Positions 40,579 through 48,959 of a stretch of DNA of 64,000 nt are shown piece by piece. The stretch covers positions 1 to 64,000 of the forward strand of contig NZ_RQJO01000010.1 in NCBI RefSeq assembly GCF_003858635.1. Direction: 5' to 3'. A program made the position numbers and the translations under genes. The notes beneath the pieces were generated by a model, which worked only from the letters and a program-made list of their open reading frames with translations, was not told the origin of the DNA and ran no database searches. Position 1 is the first letter of the stretch. Every line of letters begins with the position of its first letter. The DNA is from Larkinella rosea. Its GTDB lineage: Bacteria; Bacteroidota; Bacteroidia; Cytophagales; Spirosomataceae.

Positions 40579-40642
40579 GCGGGCATCGGGATAACGACCC
40601 GGGGCCAAATTGCTACCCGATGCCCTTACCCCGATGCCCGCT
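40578..40642. terminator. Bidirectional terminator-like hairpin with a duplicated arm
   Basis: A perfect 13-base inverted repeat (AGCGGGCATCGGG at 40578-40590 with its complement at 40630-40642) between the stops of two convergent genes. A second copy of CCCGATGCCC at 40616-40625 can compete for the same left arm. Confidence 0.75.
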
Positions 40643-40648
40643 GCTCAG

Positions 40649-41581
40649 TTAAATCGACGTATACGAATACGATTCAGCTTCTTCATTCGGGTTTTCGTCT
40701 TCCCAGCCGTTTTCATAGTCTTCAAATTCGGCTTCAACATCCTCTACTTCACCCGCAAAAGGTTCAAATTTCCCGCGTGGCAACCATTTGACCAGTATTC
40801 CCGCAACAGCCACAGAGAAAGCCGCTGCTGACAGGGCGATGGCGTTATTTTTCCCGTATTGTTTAGTAGCGATTCCTGCAAAACCCGCCACAAATGGCAA
40901 CAGGTAATACGGATCGTTGAGCCGCCGGGCCACGGCATAGGCCACGCCGGTCGTTGCGCCCAGTACGCCGATAAAAACCGGTGTATCGCGAGCGGGGTCC
41001 GGTTTCCAGATTTTCAGATTATACAACAAATTCGGGGTGCCAACCACCGAGGCCGCCGTCAACCAACCCGCATAGAGACTAAACGGAATCCGCAGGTATT
41101 TTTCCGGGGCATCCACTTCGGTTTCACCAATTTCGAGTTGTTGATGCAATGCCAAAGCGACGGGCAAACTGGCTTTCGTGACCACATCCGAACCAATCAT
41201 GCTTTCCATTCGGGTGTCCGAAAAGAGCCGTCCGAAAACCGCATTGAGTACGTAACTGATCGCCAGCCAGGGGGCAGCCCGGTGGAATCGCGGATTTCCC
41301 TGCTGAGAAGGTAAAGCCTGGTAAACGGCGTAAGCCGCCGTTCCGGCATAGATTGTCGACCACACGGTTCCGAACGTCCAGCCATCCGGAACGATCGGAT
41401 TTTCGTCGAAAACACGGCGGTATTCCGGCAAGACATTGTCTTCCGCGAAATCCGTATCGTCATCCTTCTTTTTAACAGCCGAAGTCGTCGGTCGACTTGC
41501 GGTTGCAGTAACGGTGTAGATAATGCTGGCAACCACCAGAACAGCGGTTCCAATTCGTCCTAACAATGAATTCGTTCTCAT
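40649..41581 (-). CDS. Multi-pass membrane protein, TspO/MBR-like
   Basis: A 310-residue membrane protein started at the ATG at 41581 (41617 is possible). After a first helix (about 8-26) and an acidic loop, the segment VPDGWTFGTVWSTIYAGTAAYAVYQALPS recalls the first helix of TspO/tryptophan-rich sensory proteins (GWTFxxxWxxxY). Several more helices follow (for example FIGVLGATTGVAYAVA, YYLLPFVAGFAGIA, NAIALSAAAFSVAVAGILV), and the C-terminus is a long acidic tail (GEVEDVEAEFEDYENGWEDENPNE). TspO proteins bind porphyrins and other tetrapyrroles; this member is longer and more divergent, so the assignment is at superfamily level only. Confidence 0.65.
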   Translation of the reverse strand: MRTNSLLGRIGTAVLVVASIIYTVTATASRPTTSAVKKKDDDTDFAEDNVLPEYRRVFDENPIVPDGWTFGTVWSTIYAGTAAYAVYQALPSQQGNPRFHRAAPWLAISYVLNAVFGRLFSDTRMESMIGSDVVTKASLPVALALHQQLEIGETEVDAPEKYLRIPFSLYAGWLTAASVVGTPNLLYNLKIWKPDPARDTPVFIGVLGATTGVAYAVARRLNDPYYLLPFVAGFAGIATKQYGKNNAIALSAAAFSVAVAGILVKWLPRGKFEPFAGEVEDVEAEFEDYENGWEDENPNEEAESYSYTSI

Positions 41582-41700
41582 GTTTTCTGATTGATTGCGT
41601 GGAAAGATAGCAAGCAAATCCTGCTAATGGCTAACAATCAGAACCGGGAGATGTTGGAAAAAAAGTTTTTTTTGGAGAGAGAAGTAAGAAAATAGACATG

Positions 41701-41749
41701 AGACAAGAGAATTAAAACGGCGGTGTTTCCGGTTTTTACTCTCTTGTCT
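41701..41749. repeat. Inverted repeat after the DUF937-OmpA gene
   Basis: Arms AGACAAGAGA (41701-41710) and TCTCTTGTCT (41740-41749) pair perfectly; the pairing goes on inward with mismatches through AAAAC/GTTTTT. It ends 13 bases before the stop codon region of the minus-strand gene at 41763. Possible terminator or mRNA 3'-end stabiliser. Confidence 0.6.
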
Positions 41750-41762
41750 TCCTTCTTTACGC

Positions 41763-43049
41763 TTATTTTATCACCACTTTGAGGTCGATTTGCTTCAATT
41801 TGGGTTTGCCGACGGCGGTTGAGTCCCCCGGTTTGATCCCCGTTCCCAACCCGATTGCGTCGACGCGGATGTAATTAATGCCCGACCGGATCAGTTGATT
41901 TTTGACTTTCAGGACCCGCATAACTGACAACGCTTTGTTACCCATCGGCGGAATAGCGTCGTTGGCGTAACCCACCAGCCGAATTTGAACGACCGGAGAC
42001 TTCTTCAGCAGGGTAGCTATTTCTTCGACTGTTACCAAACCAGCTGGTTTTAGCTGATCCGTACCGGGCTCGAAATCCAGCGTTGGAATTTTGAAACTCC
42101 GGCCTTCCGGGGCCTGGGCATTGGCAAGATAAGCGGCCAGCGCCGAGGTTGAAGAGCCCGCCGTGACTCCGGCCACCGGCAAGGCTGCGGTCGCTGCAGA
42201 ATCGGTCCGGGCGGGAGTTGCCGGACGAAGTTTGGCCGAATCAACCGGGGCAACAACTGTCGAATCAACAAACTCCGTGGAATTTGCCGACTCCTCGTTT
42301 GCCGACGAATACGACTGCGTATTGTTCCAGATATAATATCCCGCTGCGGCCAGAGCCAGCACCACCAGAGCACCTACCCCCCATTTCACCAGCGAGCCAT
42401 TGCCTTCTTCTTCCGGTTCGGGCGAAAACCGCTGCCGCTCCTGAACCGGCGAGCGCTCGGCCACACTGGAACGCTTGGCAGGTGTAACCCCTACCGCCAG
42501 TAATTGCTGGATATTCAGCCCTTCGGCAATCCGGTCGAGCAGTCGTTCGGGCGTCAATTCAATCAGGTGATCACGCTGATCGGCCAATAAGGCGGCCAGT
42601 CCGTCGGCATCCAGTTTTTTCTCAACCACCAGCTTGTTCAGCGTGCCTAAAACCAGCGGAGTCACCAAACCCAGCAGCGTAATGGCCGCCGAATTTTTGA
42701 TATTGGCATAACCGGAAATAGCCAGTCCAATGGCACTTTTCATCGCGGGCAGCAGGTGGCTGATGCTGTTACTGCCCATTTCAGACAGCCGGGTAAGTTG
42801 TTCCGGGTCGCGGAGCAGTTCAGGAAATGTTGCCACTAAATGAGCATCGAATTTCCCTTTCTGTATCGCATTATATAATTGATTCACCCCAATTTCGGTC
42901 GTCGTCCGTTTCATCAAACCGGCCACTACCGTGTGAATAAGCCCTTCAAGAGCGGTCCGGGTTTTTTCCGGACTTTCATCAACGTAATAGGCCGCTCGGG
43001 AAACAACCGAATCGGTCAGGTTTTCTTTCAGTTCGACTAATAAATTCAT
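41763..43049 (-). CDS. DUF937 and OmpA-domain membrane protein
   Basis: A 428-residue protein. Residues about 1-160 are a DUF937 helical domain (LEGLIHTVVAGLMKRTT, VTPLVLGTLNKLV), then a charged linker, a membrane helix at about 221-240 (GVGALVVLALAAAGYYIW), a Thr/Ala/Ser-rich spacer, and an OmpA/MotB-type peptidoglycan-binding domain (about 325-428: LDFEPGTDQLKP, IRLVGYANDAIPP, RVLKVKNQLIRSGI). In DUF937-OmpA fusions the N-terminal part is in the cytoplasm and the OmpA domain in the periplasm. Function unknown; probably links the envelope to a cytoplasmic or regulatory role. Confidence 0.88.
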   Translation of the reverse strand: MNLLVELKENLTDSVVSRAAYYVDESPEKTRTALEGLIHTVVAGLMKRTTTEIGVNQLYNAIQKGKFDAHLVATFPELLRDPEQLTRLSEMGSNSISHLLPAMKSAIGLAISGYANIKNSAAITLLGLVTPLVLGTLNKLVVEKKLDADGLAALLADQRDHLIELTPERLLDRIAEGLNIQQLLAVGVTPAKRSSVAERSPVQERQRFSPEPEEEGNGSLVKWGVGALVVLALAAAGYYIWNNTQSYSSANEESANSTEFVDSTVVAPVDSAKLRPATPARTDSAATAALPVAGVTAGSSTSALAAYLANAQAPEGRSFKIPTLDFEPGTDQLKPAGLVTVEEIATLLKKSPVVQIRLVGYANDAIPPMGNKALSVMRVLKVKNQLIRSGINYIRVDAIGLGTGIKPGDSTAVGKPKLKQIDLKVVIK

Positions 43050-43136
43050 AAAGACAATATTGCATGGGAACTACACATCAACACAAAGAGCACATCCGCA
43101 ACCACAACGCTGACGAATACAATATGAGTGATAAAG

Positions 43137-43207
43137 TTAGACAAAAAAAAGAAGCAAGAAGCGGGAAGTGAAAAACAGGAATAAATTTTAGACAAAAAAA
43201 AGAAGCA
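43137..43207. repeat. Direct repeat, two 20-base copies
   Basis: TTAGACAAAAAAAAGAAGCA occurs at 43137-43156 and 43188-43207, 51 bases apart, in purine-rich DNA between pheS and the DUF937-OmpA gene. Confidence 0.7.
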
Positions 43208-43240
43208 GTGGATGGAAGTTAGAGAATAGAAGTAATAAAT

Positions 43241-43290
43241 AGGAAGAAAAGAATTTAAAGAACGGTTTTGCGTATAAATCTTTTCTTCCT
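43241..43290. terminator. Inverted repeat downstream of pheS
   Basis: Perfect 12-base arms AGGAAGAAAAGA (43241-43252) and TCTTTTCTTCCT (43279-43290), 26 bases after the pheS stop. The left arm is purine-rich, and no T-run follows at once, so a simple intrinsic terminator is not certain. Confidence 0.55.
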
Positions 43291-43316
43291 GACTACATCC
43301 TCATCCGCTGCGCTTT

Positions 43317-44369
43317 TCAGGCGCCCTGAAACTGCCGGAGAAACCGGACGTCGTTTTCGGTATAGAGCCGCAGGTCGTTTACGCCGTAGCGTAGCTGCGT
43401 AATCCGTTCAACGCCCATGCCAAACGCATAACCCGTATATTCTTCCGGGTCAACCCCGCAATTGATTAACACATTCGGATCGACCATGCCCGAACCGGCA
43501 ATTTCGACCCAGCCGCTGTACTTGCAAATGTTGCACCCTTTGCCGTGGCAAATCTGGCAGGAAATGTCAATTTCGGCACTCGGTTCGGTAAACGGAAAAT
43601 ACGACGGACGGAAGCGAATCTTCACATCCTTGGCAAACATTTCCTTTACAAAGTGATACAGCGTGTCTTTCAGGTCTTTAAAACCGACATTCTTATCCAC
43701 GTACAAACCTTCCACCTGGTGGAACATGCAGTGCGCCCGGGCTGAAATGGCTTCATTACGGTACACCCGCCCCGGCATAATGGCCCGAATCGGCTGAAAG
43801 GTAGTCTTGTATTTCTGATGCTCCATCAACCGGATCTGGACGTTCGACGTATGCGTCCGCAGCAGCAGATCGGCGGAGGCTCCTTCGCTTTTTTTCTCCA
43901 CGAAAAACGTATCCTGCATGTCGCGGGCCGGGTGGTTGTCCGGGAAATTCAGCGCGCCGAAGTTATACCAGTCGGTTTCAATTTCGGGTCCGTCGGCCAC
44001 ACTAAAACCAATCCGTCCGAAAATGCTGATGATTTGCTGACGAACGATGTTGAGCGGATGCTGCGCACCATATAAGGAAGGCAAAACCGGCAACGACAGA
44101 TCGACGGGAGCCGCAACGTCGTCGGTCTGGCTGTTTTCGAGCAAGGTGCTGGAGTCTTTAAACCGTTGCTGGGCGAAATTCTTGAGCAAGTTCAACTCCT
44201 GCCCTACCGCCCGACGGTCTTCCGGCAGAACCTGTTTCAGCTTTTCAAACAGATCAGTAACAATCCCTTTCCGTCCAATATACCGCAGTCGAAACTGCTC
44301 CAACTGATCTTTCGATTGAATTTCGAAGGCTTCAATCTCCTGATAAACTTCTTTGACTTTCTCCAGCAT
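43317..44369 (-). CDS. pheS: Phenylalanine-tRNA ligase alpha subunit
   Basis: A 350-residue class II aminoacyl-tRNA synthetase subunit that charges tRNA-Phe together with PheT. The N-terminal coiled coil (about 1-85) leads to the catalytic core: DLFEKLKQVLP, LPSLYGAQHPLNIV, DGPEIETDWYNF, ARDMQDTFF, LLRTHTSNVQIR, RAIMPGRVYRNEAISARAHCMFHQVEG (motif 2), FRPSYFPFTEPSAE and GMGVERITQLRYG (motif 3). The ATG at 44369 is chosen since a -7 box at 44397-44404 puts the transcript start after the TTG at 44399. pheT is not next to it, which is usual in Bacteroidota. Confidence 0.97.
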   Translation of the reverse strand: MLEKVKEVYQEIEAFEIQSKDQLEQFRLRYIGRKGIVTDLFEKLKQVLPEDRRAVGQELNLLKNFAQQRFKDSSTLLENSQTDDVAAPVDLSLPVLPSLYGAQHPLNIVRQQIISIFGRIGFSVADGPEIETDWYNFGALNFPDNHPARDMQDTFFVEKKSEGASADLLLRTHTSNVQIRLMEHQKYKTTFQPIRAIMPGRVYRNEAISARAHCMFHQVEGLYVDKNVGFKDLKDTLYHFVKEMFAKDVKIRFRPSYFPFTEPSAEIDISCQICHGKGCNICKYSGWVEIAGSGMVDPNVLINCGVDPEEYTGYAFGMGVERITQLRYGVNDLRLYTENDVRFLRQFQGA

Positions 44370-44396
44370 ACGCTTTGTATTCAATCCAGGTTGGGA

Positions 44397-44404
44397 CAAA
44401 GATA
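44397..44404 (-). promoter_or_regulatory. -7 promoter element of pheS
   Basis: Exact TATCTTTG on the minus strand. It places transcription start near 44390 and so decides the pheS start at 44369. No exact -33 TTTG at 19-21 bases. Confidence 0.55.
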
Positions 44405-44585
44405 ACCATTTTCCGGGCTCTGGTAAACATACTTGTTACTTACTTAAAGGAAGTCCCGGTACGGTTGTTGGGCGCGGTATTGTTAACAGACGACTGAAAT
44501 CCACCCATAAAATCATTACCCCGCAAAGGGTAATCTATTGATAATCAATACATATCTATTGTTACACAATCTTACTCAATCAATT

Positions 44586-45017
44586 ATGGAATCAATCCTG
44601 CAGGAAAACCTTTTCGACCAAGTGTCCACAAAATTCCCCAAAAGTGTGGAAAAAAAGTCCACTTCCCCAATTTCTCCTAAACTACTCATTCCTTTTTATG
44701 ACCGCAAAAGAACCATTTCTCTCGAAGAAATTGTCCGGCTGGAAGGATCCGGAAATTACACCAATTTCTTCCTGAAAGATGGAACGCGCATGCTGGTATC
44801 CCGTACCTTAAAAGAATACGAAGATTTGCTGGATGGCCAGGCTTTTGTCCGGGTTCATAAATCGTGTATCGTAAATCTAATGTATGTCCGCCGGTTTTAT
44901 GTCAAGAAAGAAGGGGAACTGGAATTGAATGATGGACAGCAGGTAAAGATTTCTCGTCGCAGGGCTCAGAACTTCATGGATCGAATCCGTAATTTTTTAC
45001 CCGCTTCGGTTCGTTAA
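44586..45017 (+). CDS. Stand-alone LytTR DNA-binding regulator
   Basis: A 143-residue protein that is almost only a LytTR domain (about 40-140: ISLEEIVRLEGSGNYTNFFLKDGTRMLVSRTLKEYEDLL, FVRVHKSCIVNLMYVRRF, LELNDGQQVKISRRRAQNF). LytTR domains bind DNA with a ten-stranded beta fold. The usual receiver domain is absent, so it cannot be controlled by phosphorylation of itself. The N-terminal 40 residues are Ser/Lys-rich and without a known domain. The ATG at 44586 is chosen over an earlier TTG. A second LytTR gene follows on the same strand after a hairpin. Confidence 0.9.
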   Translation: MESILQENLFDQVSTKFPKSVEKKSTSPISPKLLIPFYDRKRTISLEEIVRLEGSGNYTNFFLKDGTRMLVSRTLKEYEDLLDGQAFVRVHKSCIVNLMYVRRFYVKKEGELELNDGQQVKISRRRAQNFMDRIRNFLPASVR

Positions 45018-45131
45018 TGTTACCAAATATTCCTTGCACGGTGATGTGTAGTATACGCAAACCAGAGATACGTAGAAATACGTAATCGGTCAAGGGGATA
45101 TACGGAATGTAACCGTTCTAATCAAGAACTA

Positions 45132-45187
45132 AAGGCTTGATTTTTAGTCGCTTAACTAAACAGTTGAGCCGCTAAAAGTCAAGCCTT
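45132..45187 (+). terminator. Terminator hairpin between the two LytTR genes
   Basis: Outer arms AAGGCTTGA (45132-45140) and TCAAGCCTT (45179-45187) with further pairing inside (TTTTAG with CTAAAA) and a T-rich tail TCTTTCTTA. It separates the two LytTR genes into different transcripts. Confidence 0.75.
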
Positions 45188-45213
45188 CTTTCTTAGTGAA
45201 CGGTAATTTGGTG

Positions 45214-45221
45214 TAGTTTTG
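45214..45221 (+). promoter_or_regulatory. -7 promoter element of the second LytTR gene
   Basis: Exact TAGTTTTG, about 45 bases of leader before the ATG at 45274. It follows the hairpin, supporting separate transcription of the second LytTR gene. Confidence 0.5.
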
Positions 45222-45273
45222 ATTCATCAGTAACAACAAAAAGACAGAAACAAAACTCTAATCGTCAAACACC

Positions 45274-45687
45274 ATGGAATCGCTCGCATATCCTTCTCCT
45301 TCGACTCTGCAACCGTTGTTTCCCCGGATGTATCAACGCAATGCAAACCGCATCGCGCTGCCGTACCTGAATCGTAACATCATGATCTCGGTGGATGACG
45401 TGGTTAGTCTGCACGGAGAAGGGAACTACACGTTCATTACGACGCGTGACAAGAAGCGGTATTTGGTTTCTAAAACGTTGAAAGCGTTTGAACACATGCT
45501 GGATCAGACGATGTTCCTGCGCATTCACAAATCGACAATCATTAATCTGGCATACGTGCAATTCAGCGTATTTGCCACCGAGCGCGTGGTTCGCCTGACC
45601 GATGGCCAGGAAGTAACCATCTCGCGTCGCCGGATGAAAGAAATCAGCCAACGATTAAACTACTTTATGCAATCGCTTTTTAACTGA
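45274..45687 (+). CDS. Second stand-alone LytTR DNA-binding regulator
   Basis: A 137-residue LytTR protein, paralogue of the preceding one (both open MES, both lack a receiver). The domain spans about 30-130: ISVDDVVSLHGEGNYTFITTRDKKRYLVSKTLKAFEHML, FLRIHKSTIINLAYVQ, VRLTDGQEVTISRRRMKEI. The basic SRRR loop near the end matches the first copy. It has its own -7 box. Its targets and trigger are unknown; control would have to be by amount, ligand or partner protein. Confidence 0.9.
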   Translation: MESLAYPSPSTLQPLFPRMYQRNANRIALPYLNRNIMISVDDVVSLHGEGNYTFITTRDKKRYLVSKTLKAFEHMLDQTMFLRIHKSTIINLAYVQFSVFATERVVRLTDGQEVTISRRRMKEISQRLNYFMQSLFN

Positions 45688-45810
45688 TTGCATTGATAAA
45701 GAGCATACTTATTACGGTTTATTTTGGGTTAGTTGAGCAGAACGGCCGTTGTCGGCTCCCATTCGGGACGGGACAACGGCATGTTTTTTTCAGCGGATTC
45801 GAAAAACCGC

Positions 45811-46503
45811 TCACAGAATCGCGTAACCGAGCGTCAATTGCCACAAAGTCGATTTAGTGGTAAACCGAGTATCGTTATCGGGCGTTTTGATCCCAATTTG
45901 CGACAGATCTGACAGGTTTCCTTCGTAGCGCAGATCCAGTTGAAAACCACCCAGGCTCAATCCAACACCCGCATGATAGCCAAAAACGGCCTGTTTAAAC
46001 GTATCGTTGATGGGTTGCGTGGTGTATTGCCGGAATGAATCCTTCAGGTTTTTGTCTTCCGAAATCGTCAGTGACATTAGCGGGCCCGCATTCAGCCGCA
46101 ACGGCCCCAGCTTGAAACCGATCAGGATCGGGACGTCGAAGGTCGTGAATTTTACATCGATGGACTGACTGGCCAGACCGGTTTGGATCAGATCAAATTT
46201 CCCACCTTTAGCCGACACCAGCAGTTCGGGTTGGATGTAGAGTTTCCGGCCAAACCGGAAGAATGCGCCCCCGACGATACCGGTGGTCCGGCTGTCGTTA
46301 TTCCGAAAAAAATCGTACACAATTTGTCCACCCGACGTCACCGGAACACCTCCACTCGTCAGCCGGGGCGTTTTCAGTTCGAGGGTGTTGAGTTGCGAAA
46401 AGTTAGCCCCGGCTTTCAGGCCGAACGAGAAGAGTTTGCCCCCTCCAAACTGGGCATAAGAGATTGCCGGCAAACCAAGCAACAGCACGAGTAGACGTTT
46501 CAT
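45811..46503 (-). CDS. PorT-type outer-membrane beta-barrel protein, copy 1
   Basis: A 230-residue exported barrel with a signal peptide (about 1-17, ending SYAQ) and the OMP_b-brl_2 pattern: FSFGLKAGANFSQLN at the mature N-terminus, RTTGIVGGAFFRFGRKLYIQPELLVSAKGGKFDL, FDVPILIGFKLGPLRLNAGPLMSL, GYHAGVGLSLGGFQLDLRYEGNLSDL and a closing strand WQLTLGYAIL. The neighbouring gene at 46695-47387 is a paralogue of the same length in the same direction. Function unknown; the PorT name reflects fold, not a shown role in T9SS. Confidence 0.88.
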   Translation of the reverse strand: MKRLLVLLLGLPAISYAQFGGGKLFSFGLKAGANFSQLNTLELKTPRLTSGGVPVTSGGQIVYDFFRNNDSRTTGIVGGAFFRFGRKLYIQPELLVSAKGGKFDLIQTGLASQSIDVKFTTFDVPILIGFKLGPLRLNAGPLMSLTISEDKNLKDSFRQYTTQPINDTFKQAVFGYHAGVGLSLGGFQLDLRYEGNLSDLSQIGIKTPDNDTRFTTKSTLWQLTLGYAIL

Positions 46504-46694
46504 TAGCGTTGTGTTTTAGATGAGGATAAAAATGAGAAGCAAGTTAGCAGAAAGTGCCCCATTTTGTTTCCTCAACTTTGCAAACGGTAACTTCAACGAA
46601 ATTCCATAAAAAATCCCGGCTTTCAGTCGCGAAAAAGTAATCGCAGCTCAAAACCGGGGAATCGAAAATAGGATCTTTACAATCCTGTGAAATT

Positions 46695-47387
46695 TTAGAA
46701 TAACCGCAGGGCCAGTGTTACCTGCCACGATTTGAGCCGCTGGCTGAATTGTGCCGAGTTGGCATCACCACCCAGATTCACCGCAGCCACGTCGGACAGA
46801 CTTCCCTCCCGCCGGACATCGATGCCCAGACGACCCAGGTCCAGTCCAACCCCGACCTGATACCCGTATGATGCTTTGGCCAGGGCATTATTCAAACTGC
46901 CCGAGGTATAATCCCGCAAGGCATCGCGCAGCTTCTGGTCGTCACTAATTCGAAACGAAACGATGGGCCCGGCAACCACCCGAATGGGGCCGCCTTTCAA
47001 ACCCAGCAAAATCGGTACGTCAAAATTCGTGGTTTTAATTGAGACGGTTTCCGTTTTGGGCTGGCCGTTAATATCGCGAACAATATCGAACGATCCCCCT
47101 TTTGAAGACACCAGCAATTCGGGCTGAATGAACAGGTTTTTACCAAAACGGGTATAAATACCATAAGCCCAGCCGGTTCTGCTGTTAAAACTTTCCTTCA
47201 GATTATCCCGGATAACCTGTCCGCTAACGTTCACCTGGGGCGTCCCGTTGGCATTCAGACGGGTCGTCACGAAATCTCCCGTTGTAAACTGCGACAGGTT
47301 GACTCCTCCCTTGACACCGAAACTGAATTGGGCAAACGTCAGGGATGGCAGGATCATGACCATTCCCAAAAACAGGATTTTTTTCAT
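46695..47387 (-). CDS. PorT-type outer-membrane beta-barrel protein, copy 2
   Basis: A 230-residue barrel, tandem paralogue of the gene at 45811-46503. Signal peptide about 1-19 (ending TFAQ), then FSFGVKGGVNLSQFT, YGIYTRFGKNLFIQPELLVSSKGGSFDI, FDVPILLGLKGGPIRVVAGPIVSF, GYQVGVGLDLGRLGIDVRREGSLSDV and WQVTLALRLF. The two copies align end to end without gaps of note. It lies 191 bases upstream of copy 1, so each may have its own promoter. Function unknown. Confidence 0.88.
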   Translation of the reverse strand: MKKILFLGMVMILPSLTFAQFSFGVKGGVNLSQFTTGDFVTTRLNANGTPQVNVSGQVIRDNLKESFNSRTGWAYGIYTRFGKNLFIQPELLVSSKGGSFDIVRDINGQPKTETVSIKTTNFDVPILLGLKGGPIRVVAGPIVSFRISDDQKLRDALRDYTSGSLNNALAKASYGYQVGVGLDLGRLGIDVRREGSLSDVAAVNLGGDANSAQFSQRLKSWQVTLALRLF

Positions 47388-47583
47388 TTGAAGAGATGTT
47401 TGAGTGAATAACGAGAATGATGGTCAAAGTGCTATGTTTAATGGTTTTTTTTAGTATATTGTTAGTTTACGAACCCATTGCGTTCTTTGCGGAAGCGCGT
47501 TTCTCACATGACACGTATCGGGTTTTATACCCCTATTCAAACACAGCACGCTGCTTAGAAGTACGATTGTAACCAAAGGTTTA

Positions 47584-48957
47584 ATGGCAAAAACAAAAAC
47601 AACTTTTTTCTGTCAGAATTGTGGTACGCAGGCGCCCAAATGGCTGGGGCGCTGCCCGGCTTGTGGCGAGTGGAACACCTTTGTGGAAGAGGTGATTACG
47701 AAAGAAGAACCGGTTGCCGGAAACTGGCGACCGGCGGGTACGACCAAAACGGCGGCCAAACCCAAAGCCATCCACGCCATTAATTACGAAGAACAGGAAC
47801 GCACGCTGACGCCCGATGCCGAGCTAAACCGGGTGCTTGGTGGCGGTATTGTTCCCGGATCACTCGTTCTGATCGGCGGGGAACCGGGCATTGGCAAATC
47901 AACGCTGCTTTTGCAGATTGCGCTCGGCCTGACCGACACGCGGGTACTGTACGTATCGGGCGAAGAAAGCGAGCAACAGATCAAGATGCGGGCGGAGCGA
48001 TTGCCGGTTCCGGTAAGCGATTGCTACATCATGACCGAAACCTCGACGCAGAATATTTTCCGAACCGTCGAACATTTTGAACCGGAAGTGCTCATCATCG
48101 ATTCGATTCAGACGATGCATTCTTCGCTGGTGGAGTCGGGCGCGGGCAGTGTTTCGCAGGTTCGCGAATGTACGGCCGAGTTCATGAAATACGCTAAGGA
48201 TCGCGGAACGCCGGTCTTTATCGTCGGCCACATCACCAAAGACGGCTCGCTGGCCGGTCCTAAAGTATTGGAACACATGGTGGATACGGTTTTGACGTTT
48301 GAAGGTGACCGACACACCACGTACCGAATTTTACGAACCACCAAAAACCGCTTCGGCAGTACCTCCGAACTCGGCATTTATGAGATGCAGGGAACGGGTT
48401 TGCGGCAGGTAACGAACCCATCGGAAATTCTGATTTCACAGCGCGACGAAGCCCTCAGCGGGATTGCCATTGGTTCGATGGTGGAAGGAAACCGCCCACT
48501 GCTCATCGAAATTCAGGCACTGGTCAGCGTTGCCAATTACGGAACTCCCCAGCGCAGCAGCACCGGTTTTGATGCCAAACGATTGCAGATGCTGCTGGCC
48601 GTTCTTGAAAAACGGGGTGGTTTTCGGCTAGGCCAGCAGGACGTTTTCCTGAACGTGGCGGGTGGCCTGAAAGTGGAAGATCCGGCCATTGACCTCGCAG
48701 TTTGTGCGGCCATTGTCTCCAGTTACGAAGACATTGCCATTCCGTCATCGGTGGCATTTGCGGCTGAAGTGGGGTTGGGTGGCGAGGTGCGCGCCGTGCA
48801 TCGGGTCGAATCCCGGATTTCGGAGGCCGAAAAATTGGGTTTCAAGCAAATTTACATTTCAAAATACAACATCAAGGGCTTGGATTTAAACAGCTATAAA
48901 ATCAAAGTCCGGCCCGTCAGCAAACTGGATGAAGTTTTTCAGGGGGTTTTGATGTAG
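47584..48957 (+). CDS. radA: DNA repair protein RadA
   Basis: A 457-residue RecA-related helicase that helps branch migration in recombination. The N-terminal zinc finger CQNCGTQAPKWLGRCPAC is at about 10-28; the ATPase has Walker A GGEPGIGKST (about 97-106), Walker B VLIIDSIQTM and the RadA-specific KNRFG motif (TTKNRFGSTSE). The C-terminal Lon-like domain has FLNVAGGLKVEDPAIDLAVCAAIVSS. Length is normal. It stands alone and is followed by a palindromic repeat block that begins right after its stop. Confidence 0.97.
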   Translation: MAKTKTTFFCQNCGTQAPKWLGRCPACGEWNTFVEEVITKEEPVAGNWRPAGTTKTAAKPKAIHAINYEEQERTLTPDAELNRVLGGGIVPGSLVLIGGEPGIGKSTLLLQIALGLTDTRVLYVSGEESEQQIKMRAERLPVPVSDCYIMTETSTQNIFRTVEHFEPEVLIIDSIQTMHSSLVESGAGSVSQVRECTAEFMKYAKDRGTPVFIVGHITKDGSLAGPKVLEHMVDTVLTFEGDRHTTYRILRTTKNRFGSTSELGIYEMQGTGLRQVTNPSEILISQRDEALSGIAIGSMVEGNRPLLIEIQALVSVANYGTPQRSSTGFDAKRLQMLLAVLEKRGGFRLGQQDVFLNVAGGLKVEDPAIDLAVCAAIVSSYEDIAIPSSVAFAAEVGLGGEVRAVHRVESRISEAEKLGFKQIYISKYNIKGLDLNSYKIKVRPVSKLDEVFQGVLM

Positions 48958-48959
48958 TT

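Noticed and set aside
43137-43207. Two spaced identical repeats considered as a CRISPR start
   Set aside because: Only two copies, A-rich and non-palindromic repeat, and no cas genes anywhere in the window.
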